From Methyloligella solikamskensis (GTDB lineage Bacteria > Pseudomonadota > Alphaproteobacteria > Rhizobiales > Methyloligellaceae), in contig NZ_JBHTJO010000001.1 in the NCBI RefSeq assembly GCF_042676065.1, positions 2,046,001-2,110,000 on the forward strand: a stretch of DNA of 64,000 nt, given 5' to 3'. The notes beneath the pieces were generated by a model, which worked only from the letters and a program-made list of their open reading frames with translations, was not told the DNA's origin and searched no databases. The position numbers were made by a program, and so were the translations under genes. This document shows positions 34,523 through 43,178 of this stretch, piece by piece (within the stretch, counting starts at the first letter, position 1; the number at the start of each line of letters is the position of its first letter).

Positions 34523-35383
34523 ATGAAACTGCCTTTCGCCACTGAGCTGCCCGCTCCCTTGCGCGCGATCGGCCGTGCGATCGTCCCGCGCGGGCTGCGC
34601 CCGGCGCTCGCCGCCCATCTGCAGCACCTGGCGCACCGGCAGGAGCGGCGTCATCCCCAGTTTCGGGCTTCCCTGGAGCGGCTGACCGCCATGCGGGGCA
34701 TCCATCGTGGCGAGACGTGCGTGATCCTCGGCAACGGGCCGAGCCTGGCGACCCACGATCTTTCCGACTTCGAAGGCATCCCGACCTTCTGCCTCAACCG
34801 GGGCTATCTGAAATGGAACGAGGACGGGATGACGCCGACCTACGCGGTCGCGGTCAACGACCTGGTGATCGAGCAGTTTCACGATGAGCTCGCAGCCCTT
34901 CCCTGCCCCGTCTTCGTGCCGTGGCAGTATCACCATCTGTTCGACGGGCGGGACAACGTCGTCTTCATCGAAGCCCGCTGGCAGGAGCGCTTCTTCAAGG
35001 ATGTGCGTAACGGCGTCTGGCCGGGCGCGACCGTGACCTTCGCCGCCATGCAGATCGCCTATTTCATGGGGTTCACGTCCGTGATCCTGGTCGGCGTGGA
35101 CCATCGGTTTGCCCAGGCCGGCCCGGCCCATCTGGAAGTGGTCCAGGACAAGCACGATGTCGACCACTTCGCGAAGGACTATTTCGGGCCGGGCGTCCGC
35201 TGGAACCTGCCAGATCTGGAGCAGTCGGAGATTTCCTATCAGATGGCCCGGGAGGTCTACGAGGCGGATTCCCGCCGCATCGTCGATGCGACCCGGGACG
35301 GCGCCCTGACGGTCTTTGAGAAGGTCCCGCTGGAGCAGGCTCTGGCCGAGGCGCGCGGACATATTTCACAGGGCCACACTTAG
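34523..35383 (+). CDS. DUF115/MptE-like protein
   Basis: A 286-residue protein with the DUF115 glycine loop CVILGNGPSLATHDL (about 60-74), TFCLNRGYLKW, and FTSVILVGVDHRFA, each matching the N-terminal domain of the large fusion at 22728-25709. The later segment DHFAKDYFGPGVRWNLP parallels NPDYFGKGFRWHDP in the fusion. DUF115 proteins include the Maf flagellin-glycosylation factors and 6-hydroxymethylpterin diphosphokinase (MptE)-like enzymes. I start at the ATG at 34523; a GTG at 34511 adds four residues. It is followed 71 bp later by a GT2 gene on the same strand. Confidence 0.8.
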   Translation: MKLPFATELPAPLRAIGRAIVPRGLRPALAAHLQHLAHRQERRHPQFRASLERLTAMRGIHRGETCVILGNGPSLATHDLSDFEGIPTFCLNRGYLKWNEDGMTPTYAVAVNDLVIEQFHDELAALPCPVFVPWQYHHLFDGRDNVVFIEARWQERFFKDVRNGVWPGATVTFAAMQIAYFMGFTSVILVGVDHRFAQAGPAHLEVVQDKHDVDHFAKDYFGPGVRWNLPDLEQSEISYQMAREVYEADSRRIVDATRDGALTVFEKVPLEQALAEARGHISQGHT

Positions 35384-35454
35384 GGGCGCGTTTGTCGATA
35401 GCGTCTCAAGCCTAGCAAGCCTGGCGGCAGCCGCTGCCAAACCCGTCACCCGAT

Positions 35455-36360
35455 ATGTCCAACCCCCTCTCCATATCCCTCGTCACGCCGACGCTGAATG
35501 CCGGACGGTTCTTCGGCGCGACGCTGGAGAGCGTGCAGGCGCAAGGCTACGAAAACGTCGAGCACATCGTCGCCGATGGCGGCTCGACAGACGACACGCT
35601 GGCGCTGGCGCGCGCCGCGTCTCACGGTCCGACGATCCTGGATGGGACGGATACCGGCATCTATGACGGGATGAACCGGGGGCTCGCCGCGGCCCAGGGC
35701 GAGATCGTGGGCATCCTGAACGCCGACGACCGTCTGGCTCCGGACGCTCTGGTGCAAGTCTCTCAGGCCTTCGCCGGCGATCCCGAACTCGATGCCGTCA
35801 CCGGCGGCTGCATCATGATCGATGCGGCGGGCAAAGAGACCTCCCAGCTTCCCTGGCCGCGCCACCGGATGACCGCCGCCAGCCTGCTGTTCGGCGTGCC
35901 GGTGATCAATGCGCGGTTCTTTCGACGCTCTCTGCTGGACCGAGTCGGCGTTTTCGATCCCGGCATGGGGCTCGGGGCCGACCGGGAATTGCTGTGGCGC
36001 GTGCTGGCGGAAAAACCGAAGTCCCAAGCCATTGAGGCCCCGCTCTATCTCTATCGCGCCCATGGCGGGTCCAGCTCCCTTGCGGGCGATAGCGCCACGC
36101 GCTTGCGTATCTGGCAAGAGCATCTGGACCTCGCAAGCCGCCTGTTGCCGGGGGCGGATCGCAAACGGTCGCAGGTGCTGCTCTGCTGGCGGGCCTTCGA
36201 AGGCATGAAGGCCGTGCGTCATCTGCAGGGAATCGGCGATTCAGACCGGGCCGCGGACATCCGGCGCGATCTTTCCGAGACCGATCGCGGCTGGGCCCTT
36301 AAGCTGCCCCAGGCTCTGGCGCTTGGACTAAAGTGGCGCGGACGCCATTCCGGATATTGA
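35455..36360 (+). CDS. Glycosyltransferase family 2
   Basis: A 301-residue GT-A glycosyltransferase. SLVTPTLNAGRFFGATLESV and HIVADGGSTDDTLALARAA form the nucleotide-binding part, followed by DGMNRGLAAAQGEIVGILNADDR with the DD metal-binding motif. A helical region at the C-terminus is typical of colanic-acid WcaA-like enzymes. Such enzymes add single sugars from UDP, GDP or other donors to a glycan; the donor is not predictable. It follows the DUF115 gene by 71 bp on the same strand and converges with the next GT2 gene. Confidence 0.92.
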   Translation: MSNPLSISLVTPTLNAGRFFGATLESVQAQGYENVEHIVADGGSTDDTLALARAASHGPTILDGTDTGIYDGMNRGLAAAQGEIVGILNADDRLAPDALVQVSQAFAGDPELDAVTGGCIMIDAAGKETSQLPWPRHRMTAASLLFGVPVINARFFRRSLLDRVGVFDPGMGLGADRELLWRVLAEKPKSQAIEAPLYLYRAHGGSSSLAGDSATRLRIWQEHLDLASRLLPGADRKRSQVLLCWRAFEGMKAVRHLQGIGDSDRAADIRRDLSETDRGWALKLPQALALGLKWRGRHSGY

Positions 36361-36372
36361 TTGCTCGCGCAG

Positions 36373-37224
36373 TCAGCGGCGCCGGAAGCGGTCCCGAAGG
36401 ATCACGCGCAGCGGCCAGTTGCCAATGGGATAGAGCCAATAGCAGCGGGCGAGCTCCAGTAGCATGCTGCCGTAATCCCCTTCCAACCGGCGGACCGAGG
36501 CGAGATTGAAAGCCAGGGCTGACTGGAACCGGCTGCCGAAACCATCACCGGCCAGCTCGTTCCAATGCTTCGCCTCCATGCGCTCCAGGCCGCCCTCCGC
36601 GGCCTCGGGCGAGAGGTGTGTGCCGAGATAGACGGTGGCGAGGGGCTCGTTCAGAAAGCCGATCTTGCCTTCCTGGCGGACCATGCGCACCAGCAGGTCC
36701 CAATCCTCGTAGCGGGGGAAGCTCACGTCGTAGCCGGAGACCTTTTGCAGAACGCTTCTGCGGCAAAGCAGCGTGGAGCCCGGCGAGACGTAGCAGCCCC
36801 AGACGAGATCGGTCAGATCAAGGATCTCGTCATAGGGGCGCCATGCAGGCTTTCCGCTCTCTTCGCCCGGCGGAATAACCTTGAAATTGGTGCAGCTAGC
36901 GGAAACCTCGGCCTCCGCCATGAAATCCATCTGCCTGGCGATCTTTTCGGGCGTCCAGACATCGTCGCTGTCGAGGAAAGCGATCATATCGCCCTTGGCT
37001 TCGGCGATGCCGGTGTTCCGGGCCGCTGACGCTCCGCGATTTTTCTCATGGCGAACCAGCCGGACGGTTTCGTCGTATGGCTCAAGCGCCGCGGCGAGAT
37101 CGTCGGTGGAGGCGTCGTCGACGATGAGGATCTCATCGACGGCACGGGTCTGGGCCACGATGCTGTCGATGGCCCGGCCGATGGTGCGGGCCCGGTTATA
37201 GGCTGGGATGACGGCGCTGATCAT
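36373..37224 (-). CDS. Glycosyltransferase family 2
   Basis: A 283-residue GT-A enzyme with ISAVIPAYNRARTIGRAIDS at the start, EILIVDDASTDDL, NRGASAARNTGI and IAFLDSDDVWTPEKI containing the DSDD metal-binding motif, and FPRYEDWDLLVRM as the acceptor-side acidic motif. I start at the ATG at 37224 (GAGAGG seven bases upstream), where the fold begins; a longer frame to 37395 only adds Pro- and Arg-rich sequence overlapping the ugd gene. It is 31 bp downstream of ugd and transcribed in the same direction. Confidence 0.92.
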   Translation of the reverse strand: MISAVIPAYNRARTIGRAIDSIVAQTRAVDEILIVDDASTDDLAAALEPYDETVRLVRHEKNRGASAARNTGIAEAKGDMIAFLDSDDVWTPEKIARQMDFMAEAEVSASCTNFKVIPPGEESGKPAWRPYDEILDLTDLVWGCYVSPGSTLLCRRSVLQKVSGYDVSFPRYEDWDLLVRMVRQEGKIGFLNEPLATVYLGTHLSPEAAEGGLERMEAKHWNELAGDGFGSRFQSALAFNLASVRRLEGDYGSMLLELARCYWLYPIGNWPLRVILRDRFRRR

Positions 37225-37255
37225 GGTTGCGCCTCTCGAAGCTGATTTCGGCTCG

Positions 37256-38650
37256 TTAATCCCCTGCCCCCACGAGGGTCTCGGGCGCGCCGGCGGCGGC
37301 CACCCTCTCCTGCTGGGCTTCCGCGTCTTCGCGGGCGACGATGCCGGTCGGGCGGCCGACGGCGTGATAGGTGAAACCAGCGTCTTCGGCTGCATCGGCC
37401 GTGTAGACGTTTCGGAGATCGACCAGCACGTCGCCGCGCATAGCGTTCTTCATCGCTTTCAGGTTCAGAGCGCGGAACTCATTCCATTCGGTGAGGACCA
37501 GAAGGATATCGGCGCCCCCGCAGGCCTTCATGGCGCCATCGCACCACGTGACGCCTGGGAGCTGCTCCTCGGCATCCTTGGAGGCCTCCGGGTCGTAGGC
37601 GCGGATCTCGGCGCCGCGATCCTGCAGCATGGGCAGAATGACGAGGCTCGGGGCCTCGCGCATATCGTCGGTGTTCGGCTTGAAGGTCACGCCGAGCACG
37701 GCGACGGTCTTTCCGCGCAGCTCTCCGCCTGCCGCCGCCTGGATGCGGCGCGCCATGCTGATCTTCCGCTCGTTGTTCACCCGGTCGACCTGCTCCACCA
37801 GGGTCACGGGGGTTTCTGCTTCGCGGGCGGTGCGGATCAGGGCGGAGACGTCCTTCGGGAAGCACGAGCCGCCATAGCCGGGACCGGCGTGAAGGAATTT
37901 CGGTCCGATACGCTTGTCGGCGCCGATCGCGTCGGCGACCTGCTGCACATCGGCATTCAATTTCTCGCAGAGATCGGCGATCTCGTTGATGAAGCTGACC
38001 TTCATGGCGAGGAAGGCGTTGGCGGCGTATTTGGCGAGCTCCGCCGATTCCCGCTCGACGAACATCACCGGCGCGCTGCGCAAGGAAAGCGGCTTGTAGA
38101 GCGCTTCCATCACCTCCTGGCCCCGCGGGGAATCGCAGCCGACCAGGACGCGGTCCGGATACATGAAGTCGCGGATGGCGGAGCCTTCGCGCAGGAACTC
38201 CGGGTTGGAGCAGACGGCGAAATCGATGTCGGGGCGAAGCTCGCGCAGGCGGCGCTCGATCTCCCGGCTGGTGCCGACGGGGACGGTGGATTTGGTGGTG
38301 ATCACCGCGCCGTCATTCAGGTGCGGGGCGATCTCCTCCACCGCCTCGAAGATGTAGCTGAGATCCGCATAACCGTTGCCGCGGCGCATGGGGGTGCCGA
38401 CAGCGAGCAGCACCAGCTCGGACTGCTTCACCGGCTCGGCCAGTTCCGTGGTGAAGCGGACGCGGCCCGCCTTCACGTTGCGCTCGATCAGATCGTCCAG
38501 GCCAGGCTCGTAGATCGGCATGCGGCCTTCGTTCAGATCGTTCACCCGGTCGGGGTTTTTGTCGACGCAAACGACGTCCCACCCGAAATCGGCAAAGCAG
38601 GCCGCGGAGACAAGCCCCACATAGCCCGCGCCAAGCATGCAAATTTTCAT
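37256..38650 (-). CDS. ugd: UDP-glucose 6-dehydrogenase
   Basis: A 464-residue enzyme that oxidises UDP-glucose to UDP-glucuronate with two NAD+. The N-terminal Rossmann motif is ICMLGAGYVGLVSAACFADF. The catalytic cysteine lies in GPGYGGSCFPKDV (Cys263), and AKYAANAFLAMKVSFINE carries family Lys/Asn residues. The C-terminal domain has LGVTFKPNTDDMREAPS. I start at ATG 38650, where the fold begins. The product supplies the UDP-glucuronate 4-epimerase at 41736-42743 and probably uronic acid in the glycan. A GT2 gene follows in the same orientation. Confidence 0.97.
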   Translation of the reverse strand: MKICMLGAGYVGLVSAACFADFGWDVVCVDKNPDRVNDLNEGRMPIYEPGLDDLIERNVKAGRVRFTTELAEPVKQSELVLLAVGTPMRRGNGYADLSYIFEAVEEIAPHLNDGAVITTKSTVPVGTSREIERRLRELRPDIDFAVCSNPEFLREGSAIRDFMYPDRVLVGCDSPRGQEVMEALYKPLSLRSAPVMFVERESAELAKYAANAFLAMKVSFINEIADLCEKLNADVQQVADAIGADKRIGPKFLHAGPGYGGSCFPKDVSALIRTAREAETPVTLVEQVDRVNNERKISMARRIQAAAGGELRGKTVAVLGVTFKPNTDDMREAPSLVILPMLQDRGAEIRAYDPEASKDAEEQLPGVTWCDGAMKACGGADILLVLTEWNEFRALNLKAMKNAMRGDVLVDLRNVYTADAAEDAGFTYHAVGRPTGIVAREDAEAQQERVAAAGAPETLVGAGD

Positions 38651-38717
38651 AGCGCCCTCGGCTCCAGTCGAACTGAGCCTCCGATACTGTGTGCGGTGCA
38701 GAATGACAAGATCGTCC

Positions 38718-38939
38718 TCAACGGCCGTGTGCCGCAGGCTGAACCGCGGTTTCCGGCTTTCCATTCCGGAACAGACGATATCGTAGCATGAGTGGCAGGC
38801 AGATGACGGTCACAACGAGGGAAAGCGGCACTGGAAGCCTCTCCCGCCACTCTTCATCGGCCGCGATCTCGACCTGCCGGGTCTTCCCCATGGGATAGAT
38901 CAGTGTCGGCCGGGACGACGTCTCAGACATGTCAGACAT
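38718..38939 (-). CDS. Small putative membrane protein
   Basis: A 73-residue frame that may be real: a polar N-terminal half with IYPMGKTRQVEIAADEEWRERLP is followed by one hydrophobic helix VPLSLVVTVICLPLMLRY and a short basic tail. It lies 67 bp upstream of ugd on the same strand. I know no family for it. The ATG at 38939 is preceded by GAGAGTTTCGGCCC on the minus strand, which is a poor ribosome-binding site, so the call rests on the helix and the position only. Confidence 0.4.
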   Translation of the reverse strand: MSDMSETSSRPTLIYPMGKTRQVEIAADEEWRERLPVPLSLVVTVICLPLMLRYRLFRNGKPETAVQPAAHGR

Positions 38940-39267
38940 GGGCCGAAACTCTCCCATCGGGGCGCAAAAGTCGACATTTGCTTGGACCGCATCGGCCCCG
39001 CTGGTCTCACGTTCGGCCAAGCACCGAATAGACCGTGTCAAAACGCCGCCGAAGCGGCAAAAAACGGCCTTGCCCGGTGCAATCGAGTTGTGCAGGAATC
39101 GCGTCCGACAATCGAGCCGTTCCGCAGGGGTGGATGGTCGGACGGGCCTCTCAAATTCTCCTCATTTCGGGCACAAGAGCTTGCCACATCTTGTCGGCGA
39201 CGCAGCGATGGGCGAACCGCAGGCGGCTTCTGCCGGCGCGCGCCGCATTCCAACGGGGATCGAAACC
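38940..39267 (+). other. Intergenic region before the DegT aminotransferase
   Basis: This 328-bp stretch presumably holds divergent promoters. The plus strand is open in the aminotransferase frame from 38929, but that extension is Arg-, Ala- and Ser-rich and does not resemble the family. Nothing else is supported. Confidence 0.4.
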
Positions 39268-40452
39268 ATGACCGTGACTGACGTTAAAGCCCGCGATCGT
39301 TCCGAGAGCGTTTCCAAGCCGCTCGCCTTTATCGATCTCGCCGCTCAGCAGGAGCGCATCCGGCCTCAGGTCGAGGCGGCGCTGATGCGGGTGCTGGATC
39401 ACGGCAAATACATCATGGGGCCGGAGATCACGGAGCTAGAAGAGGATCTCGCGACCTTCTGCGGCGCCAAATACACGGTCGCCTGCGGCAGCGGCACCGA
39501 TGCGCTTCTGATGCTGCTCATGGCCAAGGAGATCGGGCCAGGCGATGCGGTGATCTGCCCCTCCTTCACCTTCACGGCGACGGCGGAGATGATCGCGCTT
39601 CTGGGCGCGTCGCCGGTCTTCATCGACATCGAGGAAGAAAGCTTCAATCTCGATCCCGCTCAGCTTCCGGCGGCGGTCGAGGCGGCCAAGGCGGCCGGCC
39701 TCACCCCGAAAGGCATCGTCGCGGTCGATCTGTTCGGGCTTCCGGCGGATTACGACGCCATCGAAGCCTTCGCCAAGGAGAACGGTCTGTGGGTGCTGGA
39801 CGATGCCGCGCAAGGCTTTGGCGGCAGCCGCCACGGCCGCAAAGTCGGCACGTTCGGCTTCGGCACGGCGACCAGCTTCTTCCCGGCCAAGCCGCTCGGT
39901 GGCTACGGCGATAGCGGCGCGATCTTCACGGACGACGAAAGCCTTCTAGAGACGCTCCATTCGATCCGCAATCACGGCGCATCGACCAAGAGTTTCGACA
40001 ATCCCATCGTCGGCCTCAACGGCCGCATGGACTCCATGCAGGCCGGTATCCTGATCGAGAAGCTGAAGATCTTCCCCGAGGAGATCGACGCCCGCGATCG
40101 GGTGGCTGCAGCCTATAACGAAGGCTTCGCAGATCTCGAGAACGTCGTGACGCCGGTGGTTGCGGACGGGCTTCAGTCCGCCTGGGCGCAATACACCCTC
40201 AAGATCAAATCGGGTCTGCGGGATAAGCTGGTGGCGGCGCTGAAGGACATGAACGTTCCGACCGCCATCCACTATCTAAAGGGCATTCATCTCCGTACGG
40301 TCTATGCGGATTATCCGCGGGCCGGCGGCGCCCTGCCCGTCACCGACCGCCTTTGCGGCGAGGTGGTGAGCCTGCCCATGCACCCCTATCTGGAACAGGA
40401 CGATCAGGCGCGGGTGATCGAAGCGGTCCGCAGCGCCATGAAATCTCTCTGA
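39268..40452 (+). CDS. DegT/DnrJ/EryC1/StrS family aminotransferase
   Basis: A 394-residue PLP enzyme that aminates keto-sugar nucleotides. GSGTDAL (75-81) binds the cofactor phosphate, the aspartate pair is in VLDDAAQGFGG (177-187), and the catalytic Lys208 is in FFPAKPLGGYGDSG. The length is typical for sugar aminotransferases of the WecE/ArnB/FdtB group. I start at the ATG at 39268 (GGGGA at 39255-39259), where the fold begins. Its product would be an amino-deoxysugar nucleotide. No dedicated 4,6-dehydratase other than gmd is visible in the window, so the substrate may come from that route or from elsewhere. Confidence 0.92.
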   Translation: MTVTDVKARDRSESVSKPLAFIDLAAQQERIRPQVEAALMRVLDHGKYIMGPEITELEEDLATFCGAKYTVACGSGTDALLMLLMAKEIGPGDAVICPSFTFTATAEMIALLGASPVFIDIEEESFNLDPAQLPAAVEAAKAAGLTPKGIVAVDLFGLPADYDAIEAFAKENGLWVLDDAAQGFGGSRHGRKVGTFGFGTATSFFPAKPLGGYGDSGAIFTDDESLLETLHSIRNHGASTKSFDNPIVGLNGRMDSMQAGILIEKLKIFPEEIDARDRVAAAYNEGFADLENVVTPVVADGLQSAWAQYTLKIKSGLRDKLVAALKDMNVPTAIHYLKGIHLRTVYADYPRAGGALPVTDRLCGEVVSLPMHPYLEQDDQARVIEAVRSAMKSL

Positions 40453-40473
40453 TACAGCTTTAGGGACTTCGCT

Positions 40474-41613
40474 CTAATAGGCCGGCCCGTTCGCCCCCTG
40501 CTCCAGCAAGCCCTTCACATGCTCGGCGATGGCCAATGAGGATGTGAGCCCCGGGCTCTCGATACCGAAGAGCGAGACGAGACCTGGCAGCCCATGGGTC
40601 TCCGGCCCGTCGATCCTGAAATCGGCGGCCGGCGCTCCTTCCGGATAGATCTTGGCGCGGATGCCGACATAGTCGGGATGCAGCGACCCCTCGGGCAGAT
40701 TCGGCCAGTAGAGGCGGATCGCCTGCTCGAAGCGCTGCTGGCGGGCTCCGCCCTCCTCATCGAAATTGTAATCCACCCGGTCGACCCACTGATTGTCGGG
40801 GCCGAATCTCAGCCGGTCGCCCAGATCGAGGGTCGCGTGGACCCCGAGCCAAGCGCCACTCGGCATGGGATAGATGAGGTGGTTGAAGGGGTTTGCGCCG
40901 GAATAGGCGAAGTAATGCCCCTTGGCGGGATAGGTCCGCGGGACATCGTAATCGCGCGGATAGTATAGCCCCCGGGCGAGACGGGAGCTGTCCAGCCCGG
41001 CGGCAATCACGACGCGCCGGCAGGTTACCGAATAGGGCCTGCCTCCTTCTGAGGTCTCGATCTCGTAGAAATCGCCGCGGCGGTTCACCCGGTCGACCTG
41101 GGTGTTCAGCACCACCTGCCCGCGTTTCTCGGTGAGGTCGCCCTCGAGCGCCGCCATATAGGCGTGGCTGTCGATAATGCCCGAGGACGGCGAGAGAAGC
41201 GCCGCCACGCAATGGACATCGGGCTCCATGGCCCGCACTTCGTGCCCAGTCAGCTCCAGGAGCTCGTCGACACCGCTGCGGGTGGCGTTGACCTTCAGCA
41301 TCTTCAGATTGGGGATTTCGGCGGCGGATGTCGCCACCACGAGCTTGCCGCAGCGTCGATAGGGAACGCCCCGCTCTTCGGCATAGGCGTATAGCTTCCG
41401 GCGCCCGTCCACGCAGAGATGAGCGCGCAAGGAGGTGGGCGGATAATAGAGCCCCGCGTGAATCACCTCGGAGTTGCGCGAGCTCGCCTCGCTGCCGACA
41501 GAGTCGTGGCGCTCCAGCAGCAGGACCTCGCCGCCGGCGTCGGCCAGGGCGCGGCCAATCGCCAGCCCGACCACGCCGCCGCCGATAACTATGGTGTCGA
41601 CATCTGGCGTCAC
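40474..41613 (-). CDS. FAD-dependent oxidoreductase, L-2-hydroxyglutarate dehydrogenase-like
   Basis: A 379-residue flavoprotein of the DAO superfamily. The N-terminal FAD loop is TIVIGGGVVGLAIGRALADAG with the ribose-binding LLLERHDSVGSEASSRNSEV. RVVIAAGLDSSRLARGLYYP and FRIDGPETHGLPGLVSLFG recall L-2-hydroxyglutarate oxidase LhgO. The location between a sugar aminotransferase and a uronate epimerase could mean a role in the glycan pathway, or be coincidence; I cannot decide. The stop lies 21 bp from the convergent aminotransferase gene. Confidence 0.85.
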   Translation of the reverse strand: MTPDVDTIVIGGGVVGLAIGRALADAGGEVLLLERHDSVGSEASSRNSEVIHAGLYYPPTSLRAHLCVDGRRKLYAYAEERGVPYRRCGKLVVATSAAEIPNLKMLKVNATRSGVDELLELTGHEVRAMEPDVHCVAALLSPSSGIIDSHAYMAALEGDLTEKRGQVVLNTQVDRVNRRGDFYEIETSEGGRPYSVTCRRVVIAAGLDSSRLARGLYYPRDYDVPRTYPAKGHYFAYSGANPFNHLIYPMPSGAWLGVHATLDLGDRLRFGPDNQWVDRVDYNFDEEGGARQQRFEQAIRLYWPNLPEGSLHPDYVGIRAKIYPEGAPAADFRIDGPETHGLPGLVSLFGIESPGLTSSLAIAEHVKGLLEQGANGPAY

Positions 41614-41735
41614 GACCCGTTATTCCGCATGCGAATCGGTTGAAGGGTATCGGGGGTGAGCGTCCGCCGATAGAGTGCGGCGGCTTCAGATAGACGCATG
41701 AATGATCTCATGAGCTTCAAGGCGGGAGCGTGCCG

Positions 41736-42743
41736 ATGAAAATCCTGGTATCCGGCGCGGCGGGCTTCATCGGCTTCCATACGGCCAAGTCGCTGCTCGC
41801 GCGCGGGGACGAGGTGATCGGTCTCGATAACCTCAACGATTATTATGATGTCTCTCTTAAGGAAGCACGACTAGACCAGCTCGAGGGGCAGCCCGGCTTC
41901 ACCTTCCACAAGCTGGATCTCGCCGACCGCGAAGGGATGGAGGCACTGTTCGCGGAGACGCGGCCCGAGCGAGTGATCCATCTCGCGGCTCAGGCCGGCG
42001 TGCGTCATTCCCTGCAAGATCCCCACGCCTACGCCCAGTCGAATCTCGTGGGCTTTCTGAACGTGCTCGAAGGCTGCCGCCAGAACGAGGTCGCCCATCT
42101 CGTCTTCGCATCCTCGAGTTCCGTCTACGGCGGCAATACCAAGACGCCGTTCAGCGTGCACGATCCGGTGGATCATCCCTTGAGCCTTTATGCGGCGACC
42201 AAGCAATCCAATGAGCTGATGGCGCACTCCTATGCCCATCTCTATCAGCTGCCGGTGACGGGGTTGCGCTTCTTCACGGTCTACGGCCCCTGGGGGCGGC
42301 CGGACATGTCGCCCTTCATCTTCACAAAGCGGATCTTGGAAGGCCAGCCGATCCAGGTCTTCAATAACGGCAAGCATGCGCGCGACTTCACCTATATCGA
42401 CGACATCATCGATGGGGTGGTGCATGCGACGGACAGGATCGCTGCGCCCGATCCCAACTGGTCGGGAGATATGCCCGACCCGGCGACCTCGTCGGCACCC
42501 TACCGAATCTACAATATCGGCAATAACAATCCCGTCCCGCTGATGGACTACATCGCCTGCATTGAGAAGGCGACGGGCAAGGAAGCGGTGAAAGAATTCC
42601 TGCCCATGCAACCCGGCGACGTGCCCGTGACTTATGCCGATATCGACGACTTACAGAGGGACATCGGCTTTCGGCCCGAGATACCGCTTGAGGTCGGCAT
42701 GGAGCGCTTTGTGGCCTGGTACCGCGATTATTATGGGCTCTAG
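41736..42743 (+). CDS. UDP-glucuronate 4-epimerase-like NAD-dependent epimerase
   Basis: A 335-residue extended SDR. The Rossmann motif is ILVSGAAGFIGFHTAKSLLA, and GLDNLNDYYDVSLKEARL is characteristic of UDP-glucuronate 4-epimerases (LpsL/Cap1J type). The catalytic region is FASSSSVYGGNTKTPFS and LYAATKQSNELMAHSYAHLY, with Tyr and Lys in place. GGGAG at 41724-41728 supports the ATG at 41736 over the GTG at 41730. With ugd it provides UDP-galacturonate. It is the last clear glycan gene before the core-gene region. Confidence 0.93.
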   Translation: MKILVSGAAGFIGFHTAKSLLARGDEVIGLDNLNDYYDVSLKEARLDQLEGQPGFTFHKLDLADREGMEALFAETRPERVIHLAAQAGVRHSLQDPHAYAQSNLVGFLNVLEGCRQNEVAHLVFASSSSVYGGNTKTPFSVHDPVDHPLSLYAATKQSNELMAHSYAHLYQLPVTGLRFFTVYGPWGRPDMSPFIFTKRILEGQPIQVFNNGKHARDFTYIDDIIDGVVHATDRIAAPDPNWSGDMPDPATSSAPYRIYNIGNNNPVPLMDYIACIEKATGKEAVKEFLPMQPGDVPVTYADIDDLQRDIGFRPEIPLEVGMERFVAWYRDYYGL

Positions 42744-42860
42744 GGCGAGTTCAGCGCCGTTCGGCGAGTTGCCCACAAGCTCATATTCATGGTTCCGACG
42801 CGCTTCTCCTTTATGGGGCCGTAGTCTATCCTGCGCTGCGAACAAGGGAGGGTGCTTGTA

Positions 42861-43082
42861 ATGCGCGTACTTATACTACTGATTGTTATCATCGTGGCCT
42901 TGGTCATCGTTCAGCATGAGCGGAACGATTGCCAGTGGGGCGAGGCCGGCTGGATGGAATGCATCATGACGGTCGGCGAAGTGTCGGTGCCCGATGTCGA
43001 CGTGGATGTCGACTCCAGCTCCGATGCGGACAACGAAGCAGAGCCGGGACCGGACGATCAGCAGCCGGACGTCTCTCCGTAA
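42861..43082 (+). CDS. Small acidic membrane-anchored protein
   Basis: A 73-residue protein with an N-terminal hydrophobic segment (MRVLILLIVIIVALVIVQ), then NDCQWGEAGWMECIM and a very acidic tail (VPDVDVDVDSSSDADNEAEP). It has no recognisable family. The ATG at 42861 follows AAGGGAGGG (42844-42852), a strong ribosome-binding site, which supports expression. A membrane anchor with a periplasmic acidic tail is the likely layout, perhaps with a metal- or cation-binding role; that is speculation. Confidence 0.6.
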   Translation: MRVLILLIVIIVALVIVQHERNDCQWGEAGWMECIMTVGEVSVPDVDVDVDSSSDADNEAEPGPDDQQPDVSP

Positions 43083-43178
43083 GTGTAGAACGGGATTTGC
43101 GCGGGGCTTACCGGCCCCGCCTTCCACTTTTCCGCCGGCCGCCGCGAGACGGCTGCGCACGTGCGTGGCGCGGACGCG

